A DNA stretch of 9,241 bases from an uncultured Clostridia bacterium. Lineage in GTDB: Bacteria; Bacillota; Clostridia; Lachnospirales; Bianqueaceae. The notes under the pieces were generated by a model that searched no databases, was not told the origin of the DNA, and saw nothing but the letters and a program-made list of their open reading frames with translations. The position numbers and the translations under genes are program-made. Below, in pieces: positions 1-5,798 of this stretch (its first letter is position 1; each line of letters opens with the position of its first letter). The stretch is from assembly GCA_947570515.1 (NCBI GenBank), contig CANOUM010000054.1, positions 1 through 9,241 of the forward strand, in the 5' to 3' direction.

Positions 1-60
1 AATACATGATATGTACGCAATTAAACGACTGCATACACATGATCGTCCAAACTACTCAAA

Positions 61-96
61 GACCTGCATGCAAATCCCTGCGGGATTCTTGCGGTC
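61..96. other. Imperfect hairpin in non-coding DNA
   Basis: An inverted repeat lies in the left non-coding stretch. The core is AATCCC (73-78) pairing with GGGATT (82-87) around a 3-base TGC loop. It extends through GCA (70-72) with TGC (90-92) across a 2-base bulge, then GACC (61-64) with GGTC (93-96) across a 5-base bulge. It would be in the leader of the leftward transcript predicted from the promoter at 117-145. No T-run directly follows on either strand, so it does not look like a terminator. I could not match it to a known riboswitch class; function unknown. Confidence 0.4.
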
Positions 97-116
97 GTCC
101 TGTCTCTTTCTTATTA

Positions 117-145
117 AGTATACTATACTTCCTTTTTTCTGTCAC
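117..145 (-). promoter_or_regulatory. Probable sigma-A promoter reading left, out of the window
   Basis: On the minus strand there is GTGACA (140-145; 5 of 6 to TTGACA), a 17-base spacer and TATACT (117-122; 5 of 6 to TATAAT). Transcription would start near 110 and run off the left edge. The -10 lies in a perfect 15-base dyad, AAGTATA-C-TATACTT (116-130), which could be an operator or a chance feature of an AT-rich promoter. The gene it serves is outside the window: a minus-strand frame from ATG at 38-40 stays open to the edge for only 13 codons and has no good ribosome binding site, so I do not call it. Confidence 0.45.
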
Positions 146-177
146 GGTCTCCTTTAAATTTTATCCATAATTAAGAC

Positions 178-206
178 TTTACTTTTAACGGATATGCTTG
201 TATAAT
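178..206 (+). promoter_or_regulatory. Promoter of the lysA unit
   Basis: TTTACT (178-183; 4 of 6 to the -35 consensus), a 17-base spacer and a perfect TATAAT (201-206). The expected start is near 212-214, giving a leader of about 80 bases before lysA. The predicted leftward promoter at 117-145 lies just upstream in the opposite direction, so the two are divergent. Confidence 0.65.
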
Positions 207-234
207 TTGCTATGTAAACCCTGTTTGGCAATGA

Positions 235-259
235 CGCCGCTTATTTTATATAAGCGGCG
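235..259 (+). promoter_or_regulatory. Hairpin in the lysA leader
   Basis: A perfect 10-bp stem, CGCCGCTTAT (235-244) with ATAAGCGGCG (250-259), around a 5-base loop, sits in the lysA 5' leader about 25 bases ahead of the start codon. The sequence after it (CTTTGTCT) is only modestly T-rich, so it is a weak intrinsic terminator at best. It could be an attenuator, an RNA-stability hairpin or a protein target. The leader is far too short for a lysine riboswitch, and I see no T-box motif. Confidence 0.5.
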
Positions 260-283
260 CTTTGTCTAATCATCAAATGAAAT

Positions 284-296
284 GGAGAAAAACGTG
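284..296 (+). promoter_or_regulatory. Ribosome binding site that fixes the lysA start at GTG 294
   Basis: GGAG at 284-287 is followed by a 6-base spacer and GTG at 294-296. The in-frame ATG four codons earlier (282-284) has no Shine-Dalgarno sequence before it and overlaps this GGAG, so the GTG is the better start. Confidence 0.65.
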
Positions 297-1514
297 AAAG
301 ATCAGCATTTTTTTGAAGGACTTTGCCCCAAGGCACTTGTCCAAGAATATGGCAGTCCTCTTTATGTTTATAATGAACGTGTGTTTCGCACGCGCTGCCG
401 CGAGATGGCACAGCTTGTTACATATCCGCATTTTAAGGTTAACTACAGCGTTAAAGCAAACAGCAATCTAAGTCTTTTAAAAATCGCACACGAAGAGGGC
501 CTATGTGCCGACGCAATGTCCCCCGGTGAAATCTACGCAGAGCGCCTCGCCGGCTTTGCACCCGAGGATATCTTCTATATCAGCAACAATGTTTCCTCAG
601 AGGAGCTCACATATGCTGTAGAGCAAGGCATCATCGTCAGTATTGATTCCCTCTCTCAGCTCGAACGGTTCGGCCAGCTGTTTCCCGGTCACAAAGTCTG
701 CGTACGCGTCAACTCCGGTATTGGCGCCGGACACAGCGACAAAGTCGTAACCGGAGGCAAAAAAACTAAATTTGCCATCTATCCGGCCCTCTTTCCTCAG
801 ATGAACGAAATCCTGAAAAAATACAATCTAAATCTAGTCGGTATCAATCAGCACATTGGTTCCTTCTTCTTAGATGAAGAGATCTATCTGGAAGGCGTAC
901 GTTCGCTGCTGGCGATTGCGCATCAGTTTCCCACCCTCTCCTTCATCGACCTTGGCGGCGGTTTTGGCATGCCCTATGAACCCGGACAATCCCGGCTCGA
1001 CTTAAAGGCTCTGGGGACTAAGCTTGATACACTGCTTTATGAGTTTGCTCGTTCTTACGGCTGCGAAATCCTATTTAAAATCGAGCCCGGCCGCTATCTC
1101 GCTGCCGAATGCGGCGTGCTGCTGGGCACTGTTCATGCCGTCAAAGAAAATTATGGCCATCTTTACTGCGGCACCGACATCGGTTTCAATGTATTGGCCC
1201 GCCCCATGCTGTACGACGCCTATCATGAAATCGAGATTCTCTCAGATGCTCCCTCGATGGAGCGTGCCCCCTACACAGTCGTGGGCAATATCTGTGAATC
1301 AGGCGATATTTTAGCTAAAGATCGTCTTCTTCCCGCCATGCGGGAAAATGATCTGGTGTGTATCCATGATGCAGGCGCATACGGATACAGTATGGCTTCT
1401 AATTATAATAACCGGCTTCGTCCGGCTGAGGTGCTGATTACGCAGGCAGGCGAGACTAAATTGATCCGGCGCCGCGATACGCTGGAGGATTTGATAAGGG
1501 GGTTTGAATCATGA
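294..1514 (+). CDS. lysA: Diaminopimelate decarboxylase (LysA)
   Basis: A cytosolic PLP-dependent fold-type III decarboxylase that converts meso-diaminopimelate to L-lysine and CO2, the final step of lysine synthesis. From the GTG at 294 it is 406 residues, normal for LysA. Visible motifs in 406-residue numbering: the PLP lysine in N-Y-S-V-K-A-N (K54), H-I-G-S (187-190), the glycine-rich phosphate loop G-G-G-F-G (221-225), E-P-G-R-Y (264-268), the catalytic cysteine in C-E-S-G-D (C334) and A-G-A-Y plus S-N-Y-N-N-R (360-374), which close the active site from the second domain. The CES motif and SNYN-R tail favour DAP decarboxylase over ornithine or arginine decarboxylases of the same fold. A relative acting on another diamino acid, such as carboxynorspermidine, is less likely but not excluded. 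It is first in a two-gene unit, behind its own promoter and hairpin leader. An ATG at 282 would add four residues but lacks a binding site. Confidence 0.88.
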   Translation: MKDQHFFEGLCPKALVQEYGSPLYVYNERVFRTRCREMAQLVTYPHFKVNYSVKANSNLSLLKIAHEEGLCADAMSPGEIYAERLAGFAPEDIFYISNNVSSEELTYAVEQGIIVSIDSLSQLERFGQLFPGHKVCVRVNSGIGAGHSDKVVTGGKKTKFAIYPALFPQMNEILKKYNLNLVGINQHIGSFFLDEEIYLEGVRSLLAIAHQFPTLSFIDLGGGFGMPYEPGQSRLDLKALGTKLDTLLYEFARSYGCEILFKIEPGRYLAAECGVLLGTVHAVKENYGHLYCGTDIGFNVLARPMLYDAYHEIEILSDAPSMERAPYTVVGNICESGDILAKDRLLPAMRENDLVCIHDAGAYGYSMASNYNNRLRPAEVLITQAGETKLIRRRDTLEDLIRGFES

Positions 1515-1984
1515 GACGTAAGGATCGAGCGATTACGAATCGTCAGGAAATCTTGGCTATTTTGGACCGGGCGCATATCTGCCGGCTGGCTATGCAGGAT
1601 GCGGAGGGCCTCTATATTGTGCCGATGAATTTCGGCTATGAATGGCCGGAGGATGGTAATTTGACGCTGTATTTTCATTGTGCGGCGGAGGGCCGGCGCG
1701 TAAAAGCTCTGCAGGCTTGCCCCTCTGTTGCTTTTGAGATGGATCAGGAGCTGGCTCAGCTTTCGGCGGATACTCCGTGCGGCTATGGCTGTTTGTATGA
1801 AAGCGTTATTGGAAACGGTCAGGCTGCATTTCTGGAAGACCCTGCGGAGAAACAGCATGCGCTGGCTGTGCTGATGCGCCATCAAACGGGAAAGGACTTT
1901 TCTTTTTCTCCTGCTATGGCGCAGAGTGTTACCGTTTTTAAGGTATCGGCTTCTTCCTTTACTGTAAAAGCGCGCAGACAATGA
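1511..1984 (+). CDS. NimA-like pyridoxamine 5'-phosphate oxidase-fold flavoprotein
   Basis: A 157-residue protein resembling the split-barrel flavin-binding family that includes NimA-type 5-nitroimidazole reductases and many uncharacterised anaerobe proteins. Seen in the sequence: the N-terminal M-R-R-K-D-R-A-I helix, C-R-L-A (24-27), V-P-M-N-F-G-Y (37-43), Y-F-H-C-A-A-E-G-R (54-62, with the histidine typical of Nim proteins), and a late Y-E-S-V-I-G-x-G-x-A strand ending in V-T-V-F-K-V. It has no signal peptide or membrane segment, so it is probably cytosolic and binds FMN or FAD. Its ATG overlaps the lysA stop as ATGA, with AGGGGG about 8 bases upstream (inside lysA), so translation is probably coupled to lysA. 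A direct role in lysine synthesis is not evident. Family membership is fairly secure; the substrate is unknown, and drug resistance should not be assumed from homology. Confidence 0.8.
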   Translation: MRRKDRAITNRQEILAILDRAHICRLAMQDAEGLYIVPMNFGYEWPEDGNLTLYFHCAAEGRRVKALQACPSVAFEMDQELAQLSADTPCGYGCLYESVIGNGQAAFLEDPAEKQHALAVLMRHQTGKDFSFSPAMAQSVTVFKVSASSFTVKARRQ

Positions 1985-1997
1985 TGACAAGAATGAT

Positions 1998-2038
1998 AAA
2001 AGCTGTGGTGATGTTACGTTACCACAGCTTTTCTTTTA
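1998..2038. terminator. Bidirectional intrinsic terminator between convergent units
   Basis: A perfect 12-bp stem, AAAAGCTGTGGT (1998-2009) with ACCACAGCTTTT (2021-2032), has an 11-base loop and T-rich sequence after it on the plus strand (TTTTCTTTTATT). On the minus strand the stem also ends in TTTT followed by ATC. It starts 13 bases after the NimA-like gene and lies 22 bases past the stop of the convergent amine dehydrogenase gene, so it probably ends both transcripts. Confidence 0.88.
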
Positions 2039-2054
2039 TTTAAACACATTTTTA

Positions 2055-3080
2055 TCAGCAGTAAAATTCTGCCGGATAAGCCAGATATGAAACTTCCTCT
2101 AACTCATCTACCGTAACCAAGCCGGCCGGCGCATTTAAAACGCTTGGTATCCGGTTGACAATGGTTGCGCAGGTATGCTCAACCGTGGCTGGTTTCACAA
2201 CATGAAACTCGGTATCCGGTTCTCCGATAATTTTCCAATCACACATATCTCCATCATCCGGTCCGTATACCTTGCCTATACACTTGGTTTCAATAACAGG
2301 CCCCTGAAAGGTTTCAGTTCTTACAACTGCTGCCATCCCAATGCATTCTCCTTTGGGAATCGTACGCTGCATGGTCGAGGAATAAACATCCTCCTCTTTA
2401 AAATAGGGAACGCACTCCTGCGTCTGACTCTTAATTGTAAGGCCAAGCTTTGCAGCCAGGCTTTCATTTGAATTCCAAACATAACACGGCTCTATGGTTT
2501 CAGGGTGCGCGATCTGATTTTCAAACTCCTCGGCGCTCAGTCCTACTCCGTGTGCTTTGGCTAAAGCAAGTCCATACTCCTCCACGTTATAGCTGACCTC
2601 TCCTTCAATTTTGGCAATACGATTACAGCTTCCTGCGACCATACCAACCATGTTGATCCAGAAGGTATCTTCCATTCCGCTTCCAACAAAAGTACAGCCA
2701 TTTTCTTTTGCAATCACATCCAGCGCATTGGCGCGCACAGGATCCGTTGTCCAGCAATAGGTCGCCTCCTCGCAGGTTGAGATGACATTGATTCCCCGGC
2801 TCAGACATTGCACATACTGCTCATAGCAATCGCTTACCAGACTAAACAGCGTAACTACCGCGATATCCGCATCCGTATGATCCAAAACCTCCTCGGCATT
2901 GCTGCTGATCTGTATGCCCGTTTTGATGCCAAGCCCTGCAAAATCACCGATATCCATCCCCACAATCTCCGGATTGATATCAATCGCTCCCACAATCTGA
3001 ATTCCATGTTCATACATATAACGCAGGGTATACTTGCTCATCTTGCCGCATCCATACTGAATCGCTTTGATCTTTGTCAT
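2055..3080 (-). CDS. NAD(P)-dependent amine dehydrogenase-like protein (2,4-diaminopentanoate dehydrogenase / DapB-like family)
   Basis: A 341-residue cytosolic protein with an N-terminal Rossmann fold: I-Q-Y-G-C-G-K-M (7-14) is the dinucleotide loop, and I-V-G-A-I-D (29-34) ends strand 2 in an acidic residue, which favours NAD(H), although this is only suggestive. N-P-E-I-V-G-M-D-I-G-D-F-A-G-L (36-50) and V-I-S-T-C-E-E (99-105) match the style of the family often named dihydrodipicolinate reductase-like or NAD(P)H-dependent amine dehydrogenase, whose characterised member is 2,4-diaminopentanoate dehydrogenase of clostridial ornithine fermentation. The stretch G-S-G-M-E-D-T-F-W-I-N (133-143) differs from what I recall of that enzyme, so the substrate may differ. 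No ornithine-fermentation genes are nearby, and it is a lone gene with its own promoter and flanking terminators. AGAGGA sits about 9 bases before the ATG. It is too long to be ordinary DapB (about 250-270 residues). Confidence 0.7.
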   Translation of the reverse strand: MTKIKAIQYGCGKMSKYTLRYMYEHGIQIVGAIDINPEIVGMDIGDFAGLGIKTGIQISSNAEEVLDHTDADIAVVTLFSLVSDCYEQYVQCLSRGINVISTCEEATYCWTTDPVRANALDVIAKENGCTFVGSGMEDTFWINMVGMVAGSCNRIAKIEGEVSYNVEEYGLALAKAHGVGLSAEEFENQIAHPETIEPCYVWNSNESLAAKLGLTIKSQTQECVPYFKEEDVYSSTMQRTIPKGECIGMAAVVRTETFQGPVIETKCIGKVYGPDDGDMCDWKIIGEPDTEFHVVKPATVEHTCATIVNRIPSVLNAPAGLVTVDELEEVSYLAYPAEFYC

Positions 3081-3128
3081 AGCTTCTTATCCTCTTTTCT
3101 CAAGTTTTGCTATTATTATGCACTGAAT

Positions 3129-3158
3129 TCTATAAAATAGACGTAAGCGGCATCACAA
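3129..3158 (-). promoter_or_regulatory. Possible promoter of the amine dehydrogenase gene
   Basis: On the minus strand there is TTGTGA (3153-3158), an 18-base spacer and TATAGA (3129-3134), about 50 bases ahead of the start codon at 3080. The match is moderate. A promoter is expected here because the terminator just upstream should stop read-through from the large operon. Confidence 0.4.
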
Positions 3159-3165
3159 AATGGCT

Positions 3166-3211
3166 AATAAAAAATCGCCAAGGTCTTATTTCTCATAACC
3201 TTAGCGATTTT
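3166..3211 (-). terminator. Intrinsic terminator of the ilv-leu-ilvA-ridA-gpsA-like operon
   Basis: AAAATCGC (3171-3178) pairs with GCGATTTT (3204-3211). After one mismatch the stem continues as AAGGT (3180-3184) with ACCTT (3198-3202). Read on the minus strand, the stem is followed by a run of six T and then ATTAG. It begins 15 bases past the stop of the gpsA-like gene and marks the operon end. Confidence 0.9.
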
Positions 3212-3226
3212 CTTCTATCTCTTATA

Positions 3227-4183
3227 TTAAAATTCGTTTTTTAGGCTCCGCGTAAAGAGTGCGTTCAGCTCCTGTCTCGGATCTGCCTGATGATACAAAA
3301 TTTCATATACACAGCGGCAGATCGGCAGCTCCACCTGATAGGCATCTGCCAGTTCCATAAGTGCCTGCACAGTGTAATATCCCTCCGCCAGCTTTTCAAA
3401 GGCTTCCTTTTTCACAAAAGACTCTCCAAACTGACGATTATGACTAAAGGGAGAAAACACCGTAGCCTCATAATCTCCCAGATGGCAAAGACCATACGCC
3501 GAAAGCTCACTGCCTCCCATCGCTTTAATCAGGCGCGCAATCTCTCTCGTCCCCCGTGACATTAGCGGTCCTTTAAGCGTCGCCAGTCCAAAGCCATCCA
3601 GCATACCGGCCGCAATTCCAATTACATTCTTAGACGCTGCTCCGATCTCATTTCCGATTAGGTCACTGCCATAATAAAAACGGATCAAATCGGAAGAAAA
3701 GGCCTCCACCAACAGCTTCTTCACTGTCTGATCTTCGCTGTCAATCACCATGCAGTTCGGAATGCCGGCATAAAATTCCTGTACGTGACCGGGACCAATC
3801 CACACGGCAACACGATTCGAAGCGTGCAGCATTTCCGACGCCACCACCGACAGCCGCTTACCGCTGCCAATTTCCAGACCCTTCATACATAATACAAAAA
3901 TTTTATCTTTCAGATTCCACTCCGAAAGACTCTCCAAAAATCCGCGCAGCGCCTGCGAGGGCATAGCGATCACTACGATCTCAGCCTCCGCTACTGTCTC
4001 CAGCGACTCACTCAGCTGCAGCGAGAGCGGCAGCACCAGACATTCGTTGCGCCGCGCCTGTCTCAGCTGCTTCATAGACGCAGAACCAGGCCGGCCATAT
4101 AAACTCACCTCATGACCAGCCCGATCTAAATACCATGCAATAAAGGACCCCCATCTTCCGGGGCCAACAACTGTAATTCGCAT
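3227..4183 (-). CDS. NAD(P)-dependent glycerol-3-phosphate dehydrogenase-like protein (GpsA family)
   Basis: From the ATG at 4183 it is 318 residues, slightly shorter than typical GpsA (about 330-340). GpsA reduces dihydroxyacetone phosphate to sn-glycerol 3-phosphate for phospholipids. Residues in 318 numbering: Rossmann loop G-P-G-R-W-G (7-12), the family signature A-M-P-S-Q-A-L-R (73-80), K101 in C-M-K-G-L-E, the probable catalytic lysine K185 in A-A-S-K-N, D237 in H-L-G-D and N-R (249-250) in the polyol-phosphate pocket. The GpsA-specific pocket is therefore largely kept. Divergent features are G-P-G-H-V-Q-E-F (130-137), where GpsA usually has GPSxAxE, and H-L-G-D-Y in place of GLGDL. It is the last gene of the operon, 6 bases after the ridA stop, with no good Shine-Dalgarno, so translation is probably coupled. 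A TTG at 4189 directly after that stop could add two residues. It may be a true GpsA or a paralogue with another substrate. Confidence 0.72.
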   Translation of the reverse strand: MRITVVGPGRWGSFIAWYLDRAGHEVSLYGRPGSASMKQLRQARRNECLVLPLSLQLSESLETVAEAEIVVIAMPSQALRGFLESLSEWNLKDKIFVLCMKGLEIGSGKRLSVVASEMLHASNRVAVWIGPGHVQEFYAGIPNCMVIDSEDQTVKKLLVEAFSSDLIRFYYGSDLIGNEIGAASKNVIGIAAGMLDGFGLATLKGPLMSRGTREIARLIKAMGGSELSAYGLCHLGDYEATVFSPFSHNRQFGESFVKKEAFEKLAEGYYTVQALMELADAYQVELPICRCVYEILYHQADPRQELNALFTRSLKNEF

Positions 4184-4189
4184 GCGCAA

Positions 4190-4567
4190 TTACTCGGCCG
4201 TTACCGCAATCACTTCCACCTCAACCAGCACATTCTTCGGCAGCGTCTTCACCGCCACACAGCTACGTGCAGGATTAGAAGTAAAGTAACGTCCATACAC
4301 CTCATTAAAGGCTGCAAAATCTGCCATATCTGCTAAAAAGCATGTCGTCTTAACTGCGCTTTCAAAGCTCGCGCCAGCCGCATCCAGAACTGCCGCCAGA
4401 TTCTGCATCACCCGCTCTGCCTGCTCTGTGATGGATGCGCCTACAATCTCACCCGTTGCCGGATCCAGCGGAATCTGTCCTGAAGTATATACCATATTTC
4501 CTACCTGCATCGCCTGAGAATACGGTCCTATCGCCGCCGGCGCCTTATCTGTTGCAATCTTTTTCAT
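4190..4567 (-). CDS. ridA: RidA family enamine/imine deaminase
   Basis: A 125-residue YjgF/YER057c/UK114 protein, full length for the family, which forms trimers in the cytosol. RidA hydrolyses the reactive 2-aminoacrylate and 2-aminocrotonate (or imine) products of PLP dehydratases to 2-oxo acids plus ammonia, protecting other PLP enzymes. The N-terminal A-P-A-A-I-G-P-Y-S-Q (9-18), T-S-G-Q-I-P-L-D-P (28-36), the substrate-carboxylate arginine R101 in N-P-A-R-S and E116 in V-E-V-E-V-I-A correspond to R105 and E120 of well-studied members, so it looks like the active RidA subgroup. The start is ATG 4567 because AGGAGG (4576-4581) lies 8 bases upstream; a longer frame reaching 4648 would overlap the end of ilvA and lacks family homology. 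It follows ilvA by 16 bases, its natural partner. Confidence 0.92.
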   Translation of the reverse strand: MKKIATDKAPAAIGPYSQAMQVGNMVYTSGQIPLDPATGEIVGASITEQAERVMQNLAAVLDAAGASFESAVKTTCFLADMADFAAFNEVYGRYFTSNPARSCVAVKTLPKNVLVEVEVIAVTAE

Positions 4568-4583
4568 CGTTGATTCCTCCTGT

Positions 4584-5780
4584 TTATGATAAAATTTTAA
4601 AGCCTTCCTGCCTAAGTGCATTTCGGATCTCCTCAATATGCTCTGCATTGCGCGTCTCCAGCATCAGCTGCAAATAACAGCCATTCACATCCGAGCCCTG
4701 ATCCGCACGCTCATGATGCACCGCAATCACATTGCCTCCCAGATCCGCAATCAGCCTCGATACATCGCGCAGCTGGCCCGGCTTATCCACCAGCTCAATT
4801 TTAAACTGACAGCTGCGTCCCGACATAATCAAACCGCGCGTGATCACTCTCGAAAGGATCGTCACATCAATATTACCGCCTGACAAAATGCAGACTGCTC
4901 TCTTACCGGCCAGATCCACCTTGCCAAACATAGCGGCCGCCACTGCCACCGCGCCGGCTCCCTCCGTGACCAGCTTATGCTGCTCCATCAGCGCCAGAAT
5001 GGCCGCTGAAATCTCATCATCTGTCACCGTTACAATGCCATCCACATATTGACTGCAGATGTCATAGGTCAGATCTCCCGGCTCCTTCACCGCAATCCCG
5101 TCCGCAATCGTCGACACCCCCTGCAGGCACTCAATCTTCCCTGCCGTTATCGACCTCAGCATACTGGGTGCTCCTGCCGCCTGTACGCCGTACACCCGAA
5201 TATTCGGATTCAGTGATTTAATCGTATAGGCCACGCCGGAAATCAGTCCGCCGCCGCCCACCGGCACCAGCACTGCGTCCAGATCCGAAATCTGCTCTGC
5301 CAGCTCCAGAGCAATCGTCCCCTGTCCCGCGATGACATCCGGGTCATTAAACGGATGAATAAACGTATATCCTTTCTCATCGCGCAGCTGCAGCGCCCTG
5401 CGGTAGGCATCATCATAAACACCCTCCACCAGGCATACCTCAGCACCATAGCTCTTTGTCGCCTCCACCTTTGAAATCGGCGCATTATCCGGCAGGCAAA
5501 TCACCGCTTTAATCCCGTTTCGCTGCGCTGCCAGAGCAACTCCCTGCGCATGGTTGCCTGCCGAGCAGGCAATCACTCCCTTTGCCCGCTCTTCAGGGCT
5601 GAGCTGCGACATTTTATAATAAGCACCCCGCAGCTTAAACGATCCGGTCAGCTGCAGGTTTTCTGTTTTTAAATAAAGCTCTGTACCGGGGCTCAGCTTC
5701 GGCGCGTAGATCACATCAGTGCGCCGTACCACATTTTTCAGTGTATAGCTGGCTCGGTATACATTATCCAGTGTAAGCAT
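4584..5780 (-). CDS. ilvA: Threonine ammonia-lyase, medium form with one ACT-like domain
   Basis: A 398-residue PLP enzyme (fold type II) that deaminates threonine to 2-oxobutyrate and ammonia, the entry step to isoleucine. The PLP lysine is K49 in S-F-K-L-R-G-A (47-53). S-A-G-N-H-A-Q-G (73-80) binds substrate and cofactor, and the phosphate loop is G-G-G-G-L-I-S-G (175-182). Residues from about 324 to the end (F-K-I-E-L-V-D-K-P-G-Q-L onward) form a single ACT-like regulatory domain. That places it between the short catabolic TdcB type (about 330) and the long biosynthetic IlvA (about 510 with a larger regulatory region). The operon context of ilvD and leuCD favours a biosynthetic role, and the ACT domain suggests control by an amino acid, ligand unknown. 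Serine is a likely side substrate. The start ATG is preceded by GAAGGA about 9 bases upstream. It lies 18 bases after the ATPase gene. Confidence 0.92.
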   Translation of the reverse strand: MLTLDNVYRASYTLKNVVRRTDVIYAPKLSPGTELYLKTENLQLTGSFKLRGAYYKMSQLSPEERAKGVIACSAGNHAQGVALAAQRNGIKAVICLPDNAPISKVEATKSYGAEVCLVEGVYDDAYRRALQLRDEKGYTFIHPFNDPDVIAGQGTIALELAEQISDLDAVLVPVGGGGLISGVAYTIKSLNPNIRVYGVQAAGAPSMLRSITAGKIECLQGVSTIADGIAVKEPGDLTYDICSQYVDGIVTVTDDEISAAILALMEQHKLVTEGAGAVAVAAAMFGKVDLAGKRAVCILSGGNIDVTILSRVITRGLIMSGRSCQFKIELVDKPGQLRDVSRLIADLGGNVIAVHHERADQGSDVNGCYLQLMLETRNAEHIEEIRNALRQEGFKILS

Positions 5781-5798
5781 GGACAGAATTCCTTCTTT

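Noticed and set aside
1..40. Start of a leftward gene at ATG 38-40 (minus strand)
   Set aside because: The frame is open to the edge but only 13 codons are visible, with a weak binding site and no recognisable protein.
231..269. A 12-codon leader peptide frame (M-T-P-L-I-L-Y-K-R-R-F-V) across the lysA leader hairpin
   Set aside because: It lacks a Shine-Dalgarno sequence and has only one lysine codon, so a lysine-attenuation peptide is not supported; the overlap with the hairpin is probably chance.
1..293. Lysine riboswitch or T-box upstream of lysA
   Set aside because: The transcribed leader is about 80 bases, and neither the multi-helix lysine aptamer nor the T-box antiterminator motif is visible.
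1403..1990. A 195-codon open frame on the minus strand opposite the NimA-like gene
   Set aside because: It runs antisense across the end of lysA and all of the NimA-like gene, its translation is rich in R, S and L without family likeness, and the sense genes have clear homology and binding sites.
4568..4648. N-terminal extension of RidA by 27 residues
   Set aside because: It would overlap the ilvA 3' end, lacks homology to RidA, and the ATG at 4567 has an ideal AGGAGG at 8 bases.
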